From assembly GCA_965222835.1 (NCBI GenBank), contig CBDCUQ010000003.1, forward strand, positions 1,178,001 to 1,242,000: a stretch of DNA of 64,000 nucleotides. Direction: 5' to 3'. The DNA is from CBDCUQ01 sp965222835 (GTDB lineage: Bacteria; Pseudomonadota; Alphaproteobacteria; Rhizobiales; Hyphomicrobiaceae). This document shows positions 8,137 to 17,340 of the stretch, one piece after another. The notes under the pieces are model-generated. The model ran no database searches, was not told where the DNA came from, and saw only the letters and a list, made by a program, of their open reading frames with translations. The position numbers and the translations under genes are program-made. Position 1 is the stretch's first letter, and each line of letters begins with the position of its first letter.

Positions 8137-9521
8137 TGCGCAAGACAGACTTCGCATTCTGGACTTTCCTCATGATGGCCGGCCTAGCGGGCTTGACCAC
8201 AGTCATGAATGTCGGACAGACGTATTCAAAGACGTCGCCAAATTCGGAGTTGTACCGGCAGCTGGATCTGTTCGGCGACGTGTTTGAACGCGTGCGCTCC
8301 GATTACGTCGAGAAACCCGACGACACGATGCTGGTCGAAAGCGCCATCAATGGCATGTTAGCTGCGCTCGATCCGCACTCCTCGTATATGAGCCCTAAGA
8401 ACTATCGTGACATGCAGGTGCAGACCCGCGGTGAGTTCGGCGGCCTCGGTATCGAGGTCACAATGGAGAACGGCGTCGTCAAAGTCGTTGCGCCGATCGA
8501 TGACACGCCCGCTGCGAAAGCGGGGATCATGGCCAACGACCTGATCACCGAGCTCGACGGAGAATCGATTACGGGCCTGACACTTGAGCAGGCCGTCGAA
8601 AAGATGCGCGGCCCGGTCAACACGCCGATTACGCTTACTGTTGTGCGCAAAGGCAAGGATGAGCCCTTTAATGTGAAGATCGTGCGCGACGTCATTCGCA
8701 TCAATGCGGTGAAATCCAATGCCGAAGAGGATGTCGCCTATATTAAGGTCACGACCTTCAACGAGCAGACACACAGCAATCTCGTCAAGGCCGTGAACCA
8801 GCTGAAGAAGGAAATTGGACCTAAGCTCAAAGGCTACATCATTGACCTCAGGAACAATCCCGGCGGGTTGCTCGATCAGGCCATCGCCGTGACCGACGAC
8901 TTCCTGGAGCGGGGTGTCATTGTGCTCACAAAAGGCCGGAACAACGAGGAAACACAGCGTGCGCAGGCCCGGCCGGGCGATAGCGTGGACGGAAAGCCTA
9001 TCGCCATTCTGATCAACGGCGGATCGGCGTCCGCCTCGGAGATTGTCGCAGGTGCGCTGCAAGACCATAAACGTGCAACGGTCATCGGAACGCGCTCGTT
9101 CGGCAAGGGATCGGTGCAAACCATTATTCCTCTGGGATCGAACGGTGCAATCCGCCTGACCACGGCGCGCTACTACACGCCGTCAAACCGCTCGATCCAG
9201 GCGAAGGGTATCGATCCGGATATTCTGATCGAGCAGGAGCTGCCGGAGGAACTGAAGAGCAAGGTCCCGGATAAGCCCCGCGGCGAAGCCAGCCTGCGCG
9301 GCCATTTGGTCAATCCGGACGACGCCAAGAAGGGCAAAAAGAAGAAGGAGGAATCCGGCTCCTCCGCTTATGTTCCAAAAGAGAAGGAAAAGGACACGCA
9401 GCTGCAGTACGCCTTGAGCTTCCTCAGGGGTACGGCAGCGGGTCCGGACATGGCGAAGCCGGCGACAAGTGCCCCCGGCAAAACACCGCCGGGCACCAGT
9501 GACGCGACGGTTCCCAACTGA
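8136..9521 (+). CDS. ctpA: Carboxy-terminal processing protease CtpA (S41)
   Basis: The 461-residue periplasmic serine protease trims C-termini of envelope proteins and controls peptidoglycan hydrolases. It has an N-terminal membrane anchor or signal (FAFWTFLMMAGLAGLTTV), a PDZ domain (about 90-170, with the carboxylate loop EFGGLGIEV), and an S41 domain with the catalytic serine within GSASASE (residues 296-302) and the general-base lysine in SFGKGS (Lys 324). The C-terminal tail is Lys-rich and low in complexity. The ATG at 8136 overlaps the envC stop (TAATG), so the longer frame from 8100 is not the start. EnvC plus CtpA is a conserved pair in Rhizobiales. Confidence 0.95.
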   Translation: MRKTDFAFWTFLMMAGLAGLTTVMNVGQTYSKTSPNSELYRQLDLFGDVFERVRSDYVEKPDDTMLVESAINGMLAALDPHSSYMSPKNYRDMQVQTRGEFGGLGIEVTMENGVVKVVAPIDDTPAAKAGIMANDLITELDGESITGLTLEQAVEKMRGPVNTPITLTVVRKGKDEPFNVKIVRDVIRINAVKSNAEEDVAYIKVTTFNEQTHSNLVKAVNQLKKEIGPKLKGYIIDLRNNPGGLLDQAIAVTDDFLERGVIVLTKGRNNEETQRAQARPGDSVDGKPIAILINGGSASASEIVAGALQDHKRATVIGTRSFGKGSVQTIIPLGSNGAIRLTTARYYTPSNRSIQAKGIDPDILIEQELPEELKSKVPDKPRGEASLRGHLVNPDDAKKGKKKKEESGSSAYVPKEKEKDTQLQYALSFLRGTAAGPDMAKPATSAPGKTPPGTSDATVPN

Positions 9522-9551
9522 AATGGCCGTTGAGCCGTCGATGATACCATT

Positions 9552-9576
9552 GAAGGGCGCCTTGCTGGCGCCCTTC
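9552..9576 (+). terminator. Hairpin terminator after ctpA
   Basis: Ten-base perfect arms GAAGGGCGCC and GGCGCCCTTC enclose a five-base loop 30 bases after the ctpA stop. The run GTGTTT follows, so the U-tract is short. Confidence 0.65.
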
Positions 9577-9647
9577 GTGTTTCGATGCGATTGTTTGTAT
9601 CGTGTCGGCCCTCTTCACCTGTTCATACATGATGACAACTGACGACG

Positions 9648-10160
9648 ATGACGACCTGCCCTTCTAAACTCGGTTATCGCCCTTGTGTCGGTATCATGGT
9701 TTTCAATCGCGCCGGGCTGGTGTGGATCGGCCGGCGGCCGGAGGCCAAAAACAGTCCCGAAGGTGTCGGCGCTTGGTGGCAGATGCCGCAAGGCGGCATC
9801 GACGAGGGCGAGGATCCCTGTGCGGCTGCTATTCGCGAGCTTCAGGAAGAGACCGGCATGACCTCGGTCGAGGTCATCGCCGAAAGCGCCGAGTGGTACA
9901 CCTACGACCTGCCTCCGGAGCTTGTCGGTAAGGTTTGGGGCGGACGCTACCGGGGGCAGAAGCAGCGTTGGTTCGCGTTTCGGTTTCTGGGACCGGACAG
10001 CGAGATCAACATTACACCACCGAATCCGGACGCGATTGAGTTTGATATGTGGAAGTGGGTGCCGGTTGATGATCTCGTCGCACTCATCGTTCCGTTCAAA
10101 CGACAAGTATATCAAGCTGTTGTGACTGAATTTGCGGACCTGGCCCGGCCCGTGTCCTAA
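9648..10160 (+). CDS. rppH: RNA pyrophosphohydrolase RppH (Nudix)
   Basis: The 170-residue Nudix hydrolase should remove pyrophosphate from 5'-triphosphate RNA ends, starting mRNA decay, and may also cut dinucleoside polyphosphates. The Nudix box is complete: Gly49, Glu55, then REL, EE and Gly70 in the GX5EX7REUXEEXGU pattern. The flanking GYRPCVGIMVFN start, the WWQMPQGGIDEGE approach and the GQKQRWFAFRF strand are typical of RppH. It lies about 125 bases downstream of ctpA, beyond a hairpin terminator, so it probably has its own promoter. A second, clearly related gene follows 152 bases later. This copy keeps the full box and is the better candidate for the housekeeping enzyme. Confidence 0.92.
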   Translation: MTTCPSKLGYRPCVGIMVFNRAGLVWIGRRPEAKNSPEGVGAWWQMPQGGIDEGEDPCAAAIRELQEETGMTSVEVIAESAEWYTYDLPPELVGKVWGGRYRGQKQRWFAFRFLGPDSEINITPPNPDAIEFDMWKWVPVDDLVALIVPFKRQVYQAVVTEFADLARPVS

Positions 10161-10312
10161 GGTGACTGCCGGTACAACCGAACGGCCAACTTACGTCATT
10201 GTTCAATTGTCATATGCCTGTAAGGCAAATCAGAATACTTTAAGCCTTTGATTCGTTGGGCTTCTCGAATTGGCAATCGCCGAAGTGAGAATATCCACAT
10301 TTGATTGAGGCC

Positions 10313-10882
10313 ATGAACTCGCGCACGCCTATTCTCGATGCCCGCCCGTTCACGCTGCCCTACCGGCCGGCGGTCGGCATTATGCTGATCAACAAGGATG
10401 GGCTCGTTTGGACCGGCCGGCGCCTTCCGAAGTGGTCTGGAGATAAGTCTGCTTACATCTGGCAGATGCCACAGGGTGGAATCGGAAAGGGCGAGGAGCC
10501 TCTCGAAGCCGCGTACCGTGAGCTGGAAGAAGAGACGAATGTCACCAGCGCCGAGTTGATCGCCGAGTATCCCGGCTGGTTGACCTACGATCTCCCTGCC
10601 GATCTTCTGGGCGTTGCCTGTAAGGGCCGGTATCGCGGGCAGCGTCAGCGCTGGTATGCCATGCGCTTTTACGGCGACGATTCCGAGATCGATATTCGTG
10701 CGCGCCGCGGGCACAAAGCGGAGTTCGATCGCTGGCGCTGGCGGCCGATTACGGAACTGGTGGAAAACGTCGTGCCCTTCAAGCGTCACGTCTATAAGAC
10801 GGTCACGGTGGCCTTTGACGCGTTTGTCAAGCCGGGGGCTAAACCGTTGGACTTTACGCGTTCAGAAAATCACTGGCGGTAA
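10313..10882 (+). CDS. Second RppH-like Nudix hydrolase (tandem paralogue)
   Basis: The 189-residue paralogue of the preceding gene shares the same architecture: LPYRPAVGIMLIN start, WQMPQGGIGKGE, Nudix box and GQRQRWYAMRF strand. In its Nudix box the glycine of the final EExG is replaced by asparagine (EETNV, Asn 76), while Gly55, Glu61, Arg69, Glu70 and Glu73-74 are kept, so metal binding is probably intact. The start is the ATG at 10313; an in-frame TTG lies 12 bases upstream. The C-terminus extends past the first copy and overlaps the convergent pyrE gene by 29 bases. Either copy could be the RNA 5'-pyrophosphohydrolase or act on dinucleoside polyphosphates. Confidence 0.9.
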   Translation: MNSRTPILDARPFTLPYRPAVGIMLINKDGLVWTGRRLPKWSGDKSAYIWQMPQGGIGKGEEPLEAAYRELEEETNVTSAELIAEYPGWLTYDLPADLLGVACKGRYRGQRQRWYAMRFYGDDSEIDIRARRGHKAEFDRWRWRPITELVENVVPFKRHVYKTVTVAFDAFVKPGAKPLDFTRSENHWR

Positions 10883-11414
10883 ACAGTGGTGCAAAGGCGA
10901 GACCTGCCTCCTTATAGAGTTCGGCGGCGCCATCCTCCCGGTCGACAATGGAAATCACAAGCGCCACCTTTGCGCCGGCCGCTTCGAGCGCCTTGGCCGC
11001 TTTCATCGCCGACTGGCCCGTTGTCGTGACATCCTCGACGATCACCACCGACTTACCTTTTACATCCTCTACGCCTTCGATGAGCTTCTTGGTGCCGTGC
11101 TCTTTCACCGTCTTGCGTACGAAGAAGCCGGGCAAGGGCTTGCCGGCCAGGTGGCTTTTAATGCTGACTGGGCTGATGAGGGGAACCGCCCCCATTTCAA
11201 GGCCGCCCACCAAATCGCAGGACACGCCGTCCAAGGCCGCCAACAGAAGATCGCTGATGAGATGCGCGCCCTCTGGGTCGAACATCGACGGCTTCATATC
11301 GAAATAGAAGGTGCTCTTCTTGCCGGACGATAACGTGATGTCGCCGCGACGGAACGATTTCTCGCGAATAATCGTCCGCGCCGCCGCTCGCTTCGTTTCG
11401 ATGTCGCCGGTCAT
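10854..11414 (-). CDS. pyrE: Orotate phosphoribosyltransferase
   Basis: The 186-residue enzyme joins orotate and PRPP to make orotidine 5'-phosphate, the fifth step of pyrimidine synthesis. The PRPP-binding motif VVIVEDVTTTGQS is near residues 115-127, and the catalytic loop lies in the FFVRKTVKEHGTKKLIEG segment. The SSGKKSTFYFDMK stretch near residue 30 is the usual substrate-binding strand of the family. The start ATG is at 11412-11414. It is convergent with the second Nudix gene, sharing 29 bases at the 3' ends, and no other pyrimidine gene is adjacent. Confidence 0.96.
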   Translation of the reverse strand: MTGDIETKRAAARTIIREKSFRRGDITLSSGKKSTFYFDMKPSMFDPEGAHLISDLLLAALDGVSCDLVGGLEMGAVPLISPVSIKSHLAGKPLPGFFVRKTVKEHGTKKLIEGVEDVKGKSVVIVEDVTTTGQSAMKAAKALEAAGAKVALVISIVDREDGAAELYKEAGLAFAPLFTASDFLNA

Positions 11415-11683
11415 CGTCGCTTCCCCTCATATGCGGCCGGCATTCTACCGGTAAACTTCCTTGCGCGTTGCCGTTCGGGTCCGCGCCGCCGTTCTCCAGT
11501 AGCCGTTCGACGGCTCTGTGCGCAAGAGAACGGGGCAAACGCCGGTGCCTGCGTGTGTATATCTGCACGGGCCGGCTACACCCGTCGTGCAAGAAGCTCG
11601 GCGTTTCGGTCGACGCCGGGCAAGCTGTTCTTACAGGTCGATGAGTGATGTTCGATCCGGCGGTTTTGCCGTGCTCGTTGCGC

Positions 11684-12082
11684 TCAGGCGGCTTTGCCGC
11701 CTAGGGCCTTCAACTGTGCGACCGCCTGCTCAGCGAGGATACGCGCGTCGTCGTCCTCGGCGGCGGACAACTCGGCTTCTGCCGTCTTGAGCTCTTCGGC
11801 CACGAGCTCCGCATTGAGCTCCGACATCTCGTAGGCCTTTTCTGCGAGAACCGTGACCCGCTCCGCGTCGATTTCCGCAAAGCCGGACTTGACGAAGATC
11901 TTGGTTCGGCTGCCGTCGAGCGCGACCTCGATGACGCCTGGGCGCAGCGTGGACACGACCGGGGCATGGCCCGGAAGAATGGTCATGTCGCCATCCGTGC
12001 CGGTCAGCAAAGCTTCCTCGGCATCTCCCGACAAAAGCATCCGCTCCGGGCTCACCAGTTCAAACTTAAATGTGCCAGCCAT
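11684..12082 (-). CDS. atpC: ATP synthase F1 epsilon subunit
   Basis: The 132-residue subunit sits in the central stalk of the F1 motor and inhibits ATP hydrolysis. The N-terminal beta-sandwich reads FKFELVSPERMLLSGDAEEALLTG with the conserved GDMTILPGHAPVVSTLRPG segment, and the C-terminal helical hairpin is Ala/Glu-rich (about residues 85-128). It is the last gene of the atpHAGD-x-atpC operon and follows the extra small gene by 45 bases. Confidence 0.96.
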   Translation of the reverse strand: MAGTFKFELVSPERMLLSGDAEEALLTGTDGDMTILPGHAPVVSTLRPGVIEVALDGSRTKIFVKSGFAEIDAERVTVLAEKAYEMSELNAELVAEELKTAEAELSAAEDDDARILAEQAVAQLKALGGKAA

Positions 12083-12127
12083 CTGAGCTGCCCTTCATGT
12101 CTTTCCGCGCGCTGGCGCGGTCTAGCG

Positions 12128-12379
12128 TTAGTTTTGCAGGCCTTCCATGCCCGACTTGGCGCGCACCTCCGCCTCGGTCTGAACGCGCGTGCCGCAGAAC
12201 GGGCAGAAGAAGAGCGGATGGTCCATCATGGCCGGCTCGTCGTCCTCGAGACTGAGGAGCCCGACCGACATGTAGAGAATCCCATCTTCGCCGACCGTAA
12301 TCAGCGGCTCGAATTCCTCTCCGGCCATGGCCTCCTTGAGCTCTTCACAGCAGGACCCGAATTCCGTCCCGTCAGCCAT
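12128..12379 (-). CDS. Small cysteine-containing protein inside the atp operon
   Basis: This 83-residue acidic protein lies between atpD (55 bases upstream) and atpC (45 bases downstream), on the same strand. It has a CC pair near residue 10 and a C-terminal CPFCGTRV motif (about residues 59-66) like half a zinc ribbon. In between is a run of acidic and hydrophobic residues (EDGILYMSVGLLSLEDDEPAM). The two cysteine pairs could together bind a metal ion. I chose the ATG at 12377-12379 because the longer frame overlaps atpD in another register and reads as a shadow. I do not recognise the family. Its place suggests a role in, or co-expression with, ATP synthase, but nothing in the sequence proves it. 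Confidence 0.72.
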   Translation of the reverse strand: MADGTEFGSCCEELKEAMAGEEFEPLITVGEDGILYMSVGLLSLEDDEPAMMDHPLFFCPFCGTRVQTEAEVRAKSGMEGLQN

Positions 12380-12434
12380 GGCCTTCGCCTCCTCAGTGGC
12401 GGTCCAGCCGAAGCTGGACCCGATGCCTGCCGCA

Positions 12435-13868
12435 CTACGCAGCGTCAGCCAGTTTCTCCGCCTTGGCAACGGCTTCCTCGATGGATCCCACCATATAGAA
12501 CGCGGGCTCAGGCAAATGGTCGTAGTCACCGTCACACAGGCCCTTGAAGGCCTTGATGGTGTCGGCAAGCGGCACCTGCACGCCCGGCGAGCCGGTGAAC
12601 ACCTGGGCGACGTCGAAGGGCTGTGACATGAAGCGCTCAATCTTGCGGGCGCGTGCGACCGTCAGCTTGTCCTCTTCCGAAAGCTCGTCCATGCCGAGAA
12701 TGGCGATGATGTCCTGGAGCGCCTTGTAGCGCTGCAGAACCTCCTGCACGCGTCGCGCAACCTCGTAGTGCTCTTCGCCGACGATGCGCGGATCGAGCAT
12801 ACGTGACGTGGAATCGAGCGGGTCCACAGCAGGGTAGATGCCTTTCTCGGCGATGCCACGCGACAACACGGTGGTGGCGTCCAAGTGGGCGAAGGATGTG
12901 GCAGGCGCCGGGTCGGTCAAGTCGTCGGCCGGAACGTAAATGGCCTGCACCGAGGTGATCGAACCCTTCTGTGTGGTGGTGATGCGTTCCTGAAGCGCAC
13001 CCATGTCGGTGGCCAGCGTGGGCTGATAGCCAACCGCAGAAGGAATGCGGCCCAAGAGTGCCGACACTTCGGAGCCCGCCTGGGTGAAACGGAAGATGTT
13101 GTCGACAAAGAACAGCACGTCCTGGCCCTGATCACGGAAGTGCTCGGCGACCGTGAGGCCGGTGAGGCCAACGCGTGCGCGTGCGCCGGGCGGCTCGTTC
13201 ATCTGGCCATACACGAGCGCGCACTTAGATCCCTCGGTGGACCCGTTGTTCTCTTTCGGGTCCTTGTTGACGCCCGACTCGATCATCTCGTGATAGAGAT
13301 CGTTGCCCTCGCGCGTACGCTCACCAACACCGGCGAATACCGAGTATCCGCCGTGCGTCTTGGCGATGTTGTTGATGAGCTCCATGATAAGGACGGTCTT
13401 GCCGACGCCGGCGCCGCCGAAGAGGCCGATCTTACCGCCCTTGGCGTAGGGGGCGAGCAGGTCCACCACCTTGATGCCGGTAACAAGGATTTCGGCCTCT
13501 GTCGCCTGGTCCTCGAAGGTTGGCGACGGCTGATGAATGGCACGCCTTGTCTGAGTCGGAACGGATCCTGCCTCATCGACGGGCTCGCCAATCACGTTGA
13601 TGATGCGGCCGAGACACTCATCCCCGACCGGCACCGAGATGGGCTGACCGGTGTCGGTCACATCCTGGCCGCGCACCAGACCTTCGGTCGAGTCCATGGC
13701 GACGGTTCGGACCGTGTTCTCGCCGAGGTGCTGGGCCACCTCGAGCACCAGACGCTGGTCGTTGTTCGTGGTTTCCAGCGCATTCAAGATCTCGGGGAGG
13801 TGCTCCTCGAACTGCACGTCAACGACGGCACCCGTTACCTGGCGAATTTTACCGACTTGGTTGGCCAT
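12435..13868 (-). CDS. atpD: ATP synthase F1 beta subunit
   Basis: The 477-residue catalytic subunit of F1 makes ATP from ADP and phosphate. The Walker A motif is GGAGVGKT (about residues 150-157), followed by GERTREGNDLYHEM, the DVLFFVDNIFRF Walker B strand and the ALLGRIPSAVGYQPTL catalytic loop. The DELSEEDKL segment matches the DELSEED lever that contacts gamma. Length and order are standard. It follows atpG by 26 bases. An unusual small gene comes next where atpC would be expected. Confidence 0.98.
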   Translation of the reverse strand: MANQVGKIRQVTGAVVDVQFEEHLPEILNALETTNNDQRLVLEVAQHLGENTVRTVAMDSTEGLVRGQDVTDTGQPISVPVGDECLGRIINVIGEPVDEAGSVPTQTRRAIHQPSPTFEDQATEAEILVTGIKVVDLLAPYAKGGKIGLFGGAGVGKTVLIMELINNIAKTHGGYSVFAGVGERTREGNDLYHEMIESGVNKDPKENNGSTEGSKCALVYGQMNEPPGARARVGLTGLTVAEHFRDQGQDVLFFVDNIFRFTQAGSEVSALLGRIPSAVGYQPTLATDMGALQERITTTQKGSITSVQAIYVPADDLTDPAPATSFAHLDATTVLSRGIAEKGIYPAVDPLDSTSRMLDPRIVGEEHYEVARRVQEVLQRYKALQDIIAILGMDELSEEDKLTVARARKIERFMSQPFDVAQVFTGSPGVQVPLADTIKAFKGLCDGDYDHLPEPAFYMVGSIEEAVAKAEKLADAA

Positions 13869-13894
13869 TTCTCATTTCCTCGTCTTCGGTCTCG

Positions 13895-14782
13895 TCAGAG
13901 CGCTTCCGCGCCCGAAATGATTTCAATCAGCTCTTTGGTGATGTTTGCCTGGCGCTGGCGGTTGTACTGAATCGTCAGCTTGTTGATCATTTCGCCGGCA
14001 TTGCGTGTCGCGCTATCCATCGCACTCATGCGCGCGCCCTGTTCGGACGCAGCGTTCTCAAGAAGTCCTCGGAAGATCTGAGTCGTGATGTTGCGCGAGA
14101 GCAGATAGGACAGGATCTTCTCCTCTTCCGGCTCGTACTCGTAGACGGCTTCGGCGCGATCCGATTTCGCCTTGTCTGCGTCACCCTCGGGCAAACTGGC
14201 TGGAATGAGCTGAAGTGCAACCGGCGTCTGCGTGATGACGGACTTGAACTCGGCGAAATAGAGGGTTGCAACGTCGAATTCTCCGGCCTCGAACATGGCC
14301 AAAAGCTTCTGGCCAATCTCCTCGGCATTGGTGAAGCTCACTCGGCGCACACCGCGTAGCTCGACACGATCGACAATGCTCTTATCAAGATCGCGCTTCA
14401 GGTTGTCCGCGCCCTTGCGCCCCACGGTCATGATTTTGACCGTCTTACCGGCGGCGGTAAGTTCCTGAGCGTCGTTGCGAGCAAACTTGGCGATGTTCGA
14501 ATTGAAGCCGCCGCACAGACCACGCTCGGCCGTCATGACGACCAGCAGGTGGACGTCATCTTTGCCGGTGCCGACCAGAAGAGGTGAGGCGCCGTCGCGA
14601 TTGGCCTTGCTGGCAATATTTGAGAGCACGTTGCCCATGCGTTCGGCGTAGGGACGTGCCGCCAGTGCGGCCTCCTGCGCCCGGCGCAACTTGGCCGCGG
14701 CGACCATCTGCATCGCCTTGGTGATTTTCCGCGTCGCCGTCACTGAGGCGATGCGGTTTCTGAGATCCTTTAAGCTCGGCAT
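13895..14782 (-). CDS. atpG: ATP synthase F1 gamma subunit
   Basis: The 295-residue rotor subunit forms the central coiled-coil shaft of F1. The N-terminal helix starts MPSLKDLRNRIASVTATRKI with the KAMQMVAAAKLRRAQ stretch. The C-terminal helix carries the diagnostic ENAASEQGARMSAMDSATRNA segment, followed by LTIQYNRQRQANITKEL. The central Rossmann-like domain has ERGLCGGFN. It lies 21 bases after atpA and 26 bases before atpD. Confidence 0.97.
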   Translation of the reverse strand: MPSLKDLRNRIASVTATRKITKAMQMVAAAKLRRAQEAALAARPYAERMGNVLSNIASKANRDGASPLLVGTGKDDVHLLVVMTAERGLCGGFNSNIAKFARNDAQELTAAGKTVKIMTVGRKGADNLKRDLDKSIVDRVELRGVRRVSFTNAEEIGQKLLAMFEAGEFDVATLYFAEFKSVITQTPVALQLIPASLPEGDADKAKSDRAEAVYEYEPEEEKILSYLLSRNITTQIFRGLLENAASEQGARMSAMDSATRNAGEMINKLTIQYNRQRQANITKELIEIISGAEAL

Positions 14783-14803
14783 GGAGCCTCTCCCTGCTCG
14801 AGC

Positions 14804-16333
<1,530 letters not shown>

Positions 16334-16459
16334 TTCCCGTCCTCTTGCCTCTAGCGTTTTCCTACTGGCGCTTCACCACGCGGGCGAGCATTCCGCCTTC
16401 TTTTCCGTTAATCAGTCAAAAGGCCCGGTGCGCGCTGGTGCTCCGAGCCCCAATTCCTG

Positions 16460-17020
16460 CTAGGCGCTTCCCTTGAGTGCGACCTTCATTGACGAAAGTC
16501 TGGTGCGCAGGGAGCTGTCGATCATGCGGCTGCCGAGCTTGACCACCAATCCTCCAAGCACCGAGGGATCCACCTTGACCGCCAGCGACACGTCCTTTCC
16601 AGCCTGCTCCTTTAACGTTTGCTTAAGGGCGGCGGTCTGCGCGTCGGACAGAGCGTGGGCGGTTGTGACTTCGGCCGTAACCTCGCCGCGGGCGTTTGCA
16701 GCCAACGCTCGGTAGGCCTTGACCATATCCCCCGCCGCAAAAAGCCGGCGATTGGCAGCGATCAACTTGAAGAAATTCGTGGCAAGGGGGCCAGCGCCCG
16801 CCTTGGCGAGAATGGCGGTGAGCGCCTTGCTCTGTTCCTCGGCCGGGATCACGGGGCTGCGCATCACGCGCACGAGGTCCGTACTCTCATCGCAAAGCGA
16901 CTGAACTTTTTCGAGGTCGGCCTCAACGTCTGCCGCCTGGCCTTGCTCGGTTGCCAGCTCGAAGAGGGCGGATGCATAGCGACCCGCCACGCTTGCTAAC
17001 AAAGGTTCGTCTGTCGCCAC
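16460..17020 (-). CDS. atpH: ATP synthase F1 delta subunit
   Basis: The 186-residue subunit (equivalent to mitochondrial OSCP) ties F1 to the peripheral stalk. It has the N-terminal helical bundle start VAGRYASALFELA and the C-terminal signature VDPSVLGGLVVKLGSRMIDSS. The start codon is GTG at 17018-17020, since no ATG is available at the conserved N-terminus. It is the first gene of the F1 operon. The F0 genes (atpB, E, F) are not in the window, as expected for the split arrangement in alphaproteobacteria. Confidence 0.95.
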   Translation of the reverse strand: MATDEPLLASVAGRYASALFELATEQGQAADVEADLEKVQSLCDESTDLVRVMRSPVIPAEEQSKALTAILAKAGAGPLATNFFKLIAANRRLFAAGDMVKAYRALAANARGEVTAEVTTAHALSDAQTAALKQTLKEQAGKDVSLAVKVDPSVLGGLVVKLGSRMIDSSLRTRLSSMKVALKGSA

Positions 17021-17340
17021 GTCGAAAGATCTCGCGTGCTCAAAGGGTTAAGAGGTTCGCCGCGACCAAAGTCTGAGGTCATGGTAAGGGAAGGCGCCGT
17101 CCCGCAAAAAGAGCGCTCAGTGCCACCACACGCCCCGCGCTCCCTTTGAGAAACGCGGTTCTGTAACATGGTGCCGGGGGGGCTTCAACTGGTGCGTGAG
17201 GCCCAAGAATGCGGCATACCGCGCGTCGTTTTGGGTCGCCCGGTATCGCGTTGTAAACCGACTGTCCGTTCACACTCTCCGGCATGGTAACCAGGAGTTT
17301 ACACCGGTCCACCTAAGGTGCGGCTTTGACGCCGGCCGCG
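17021..17340. other. Divergent intergenic region between atpH and the sulfotransferase operon
   Basis: No gene is visible in these 320 bases. They must hold the minus-strand atp promoter and the plus-strand promoter of the arylsulfotransferase-like operon. The right end contains an element that recurs before the second propeller gene (see 17286-17320). Confidence 0.6.
17286..17320 (+). promoter_or_regulatory. Shared upstream element, copy 1
   Basis: The sequence GGTAACCAGGAGTTTAC followed 12 bases later by AAGGTG recurs almost unchanged at 21079-21112, before the paralogous gene. The match covers 16 of the first 17 bases and all of AAGGTG, while the bases between differ. This suggests a conserved operator, promoter or 5' leader, or recent duplication. 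AAGGTG also lies five bases before a TTG at 17326, so it may serve as a ribosome site. Confidence 0.55.
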
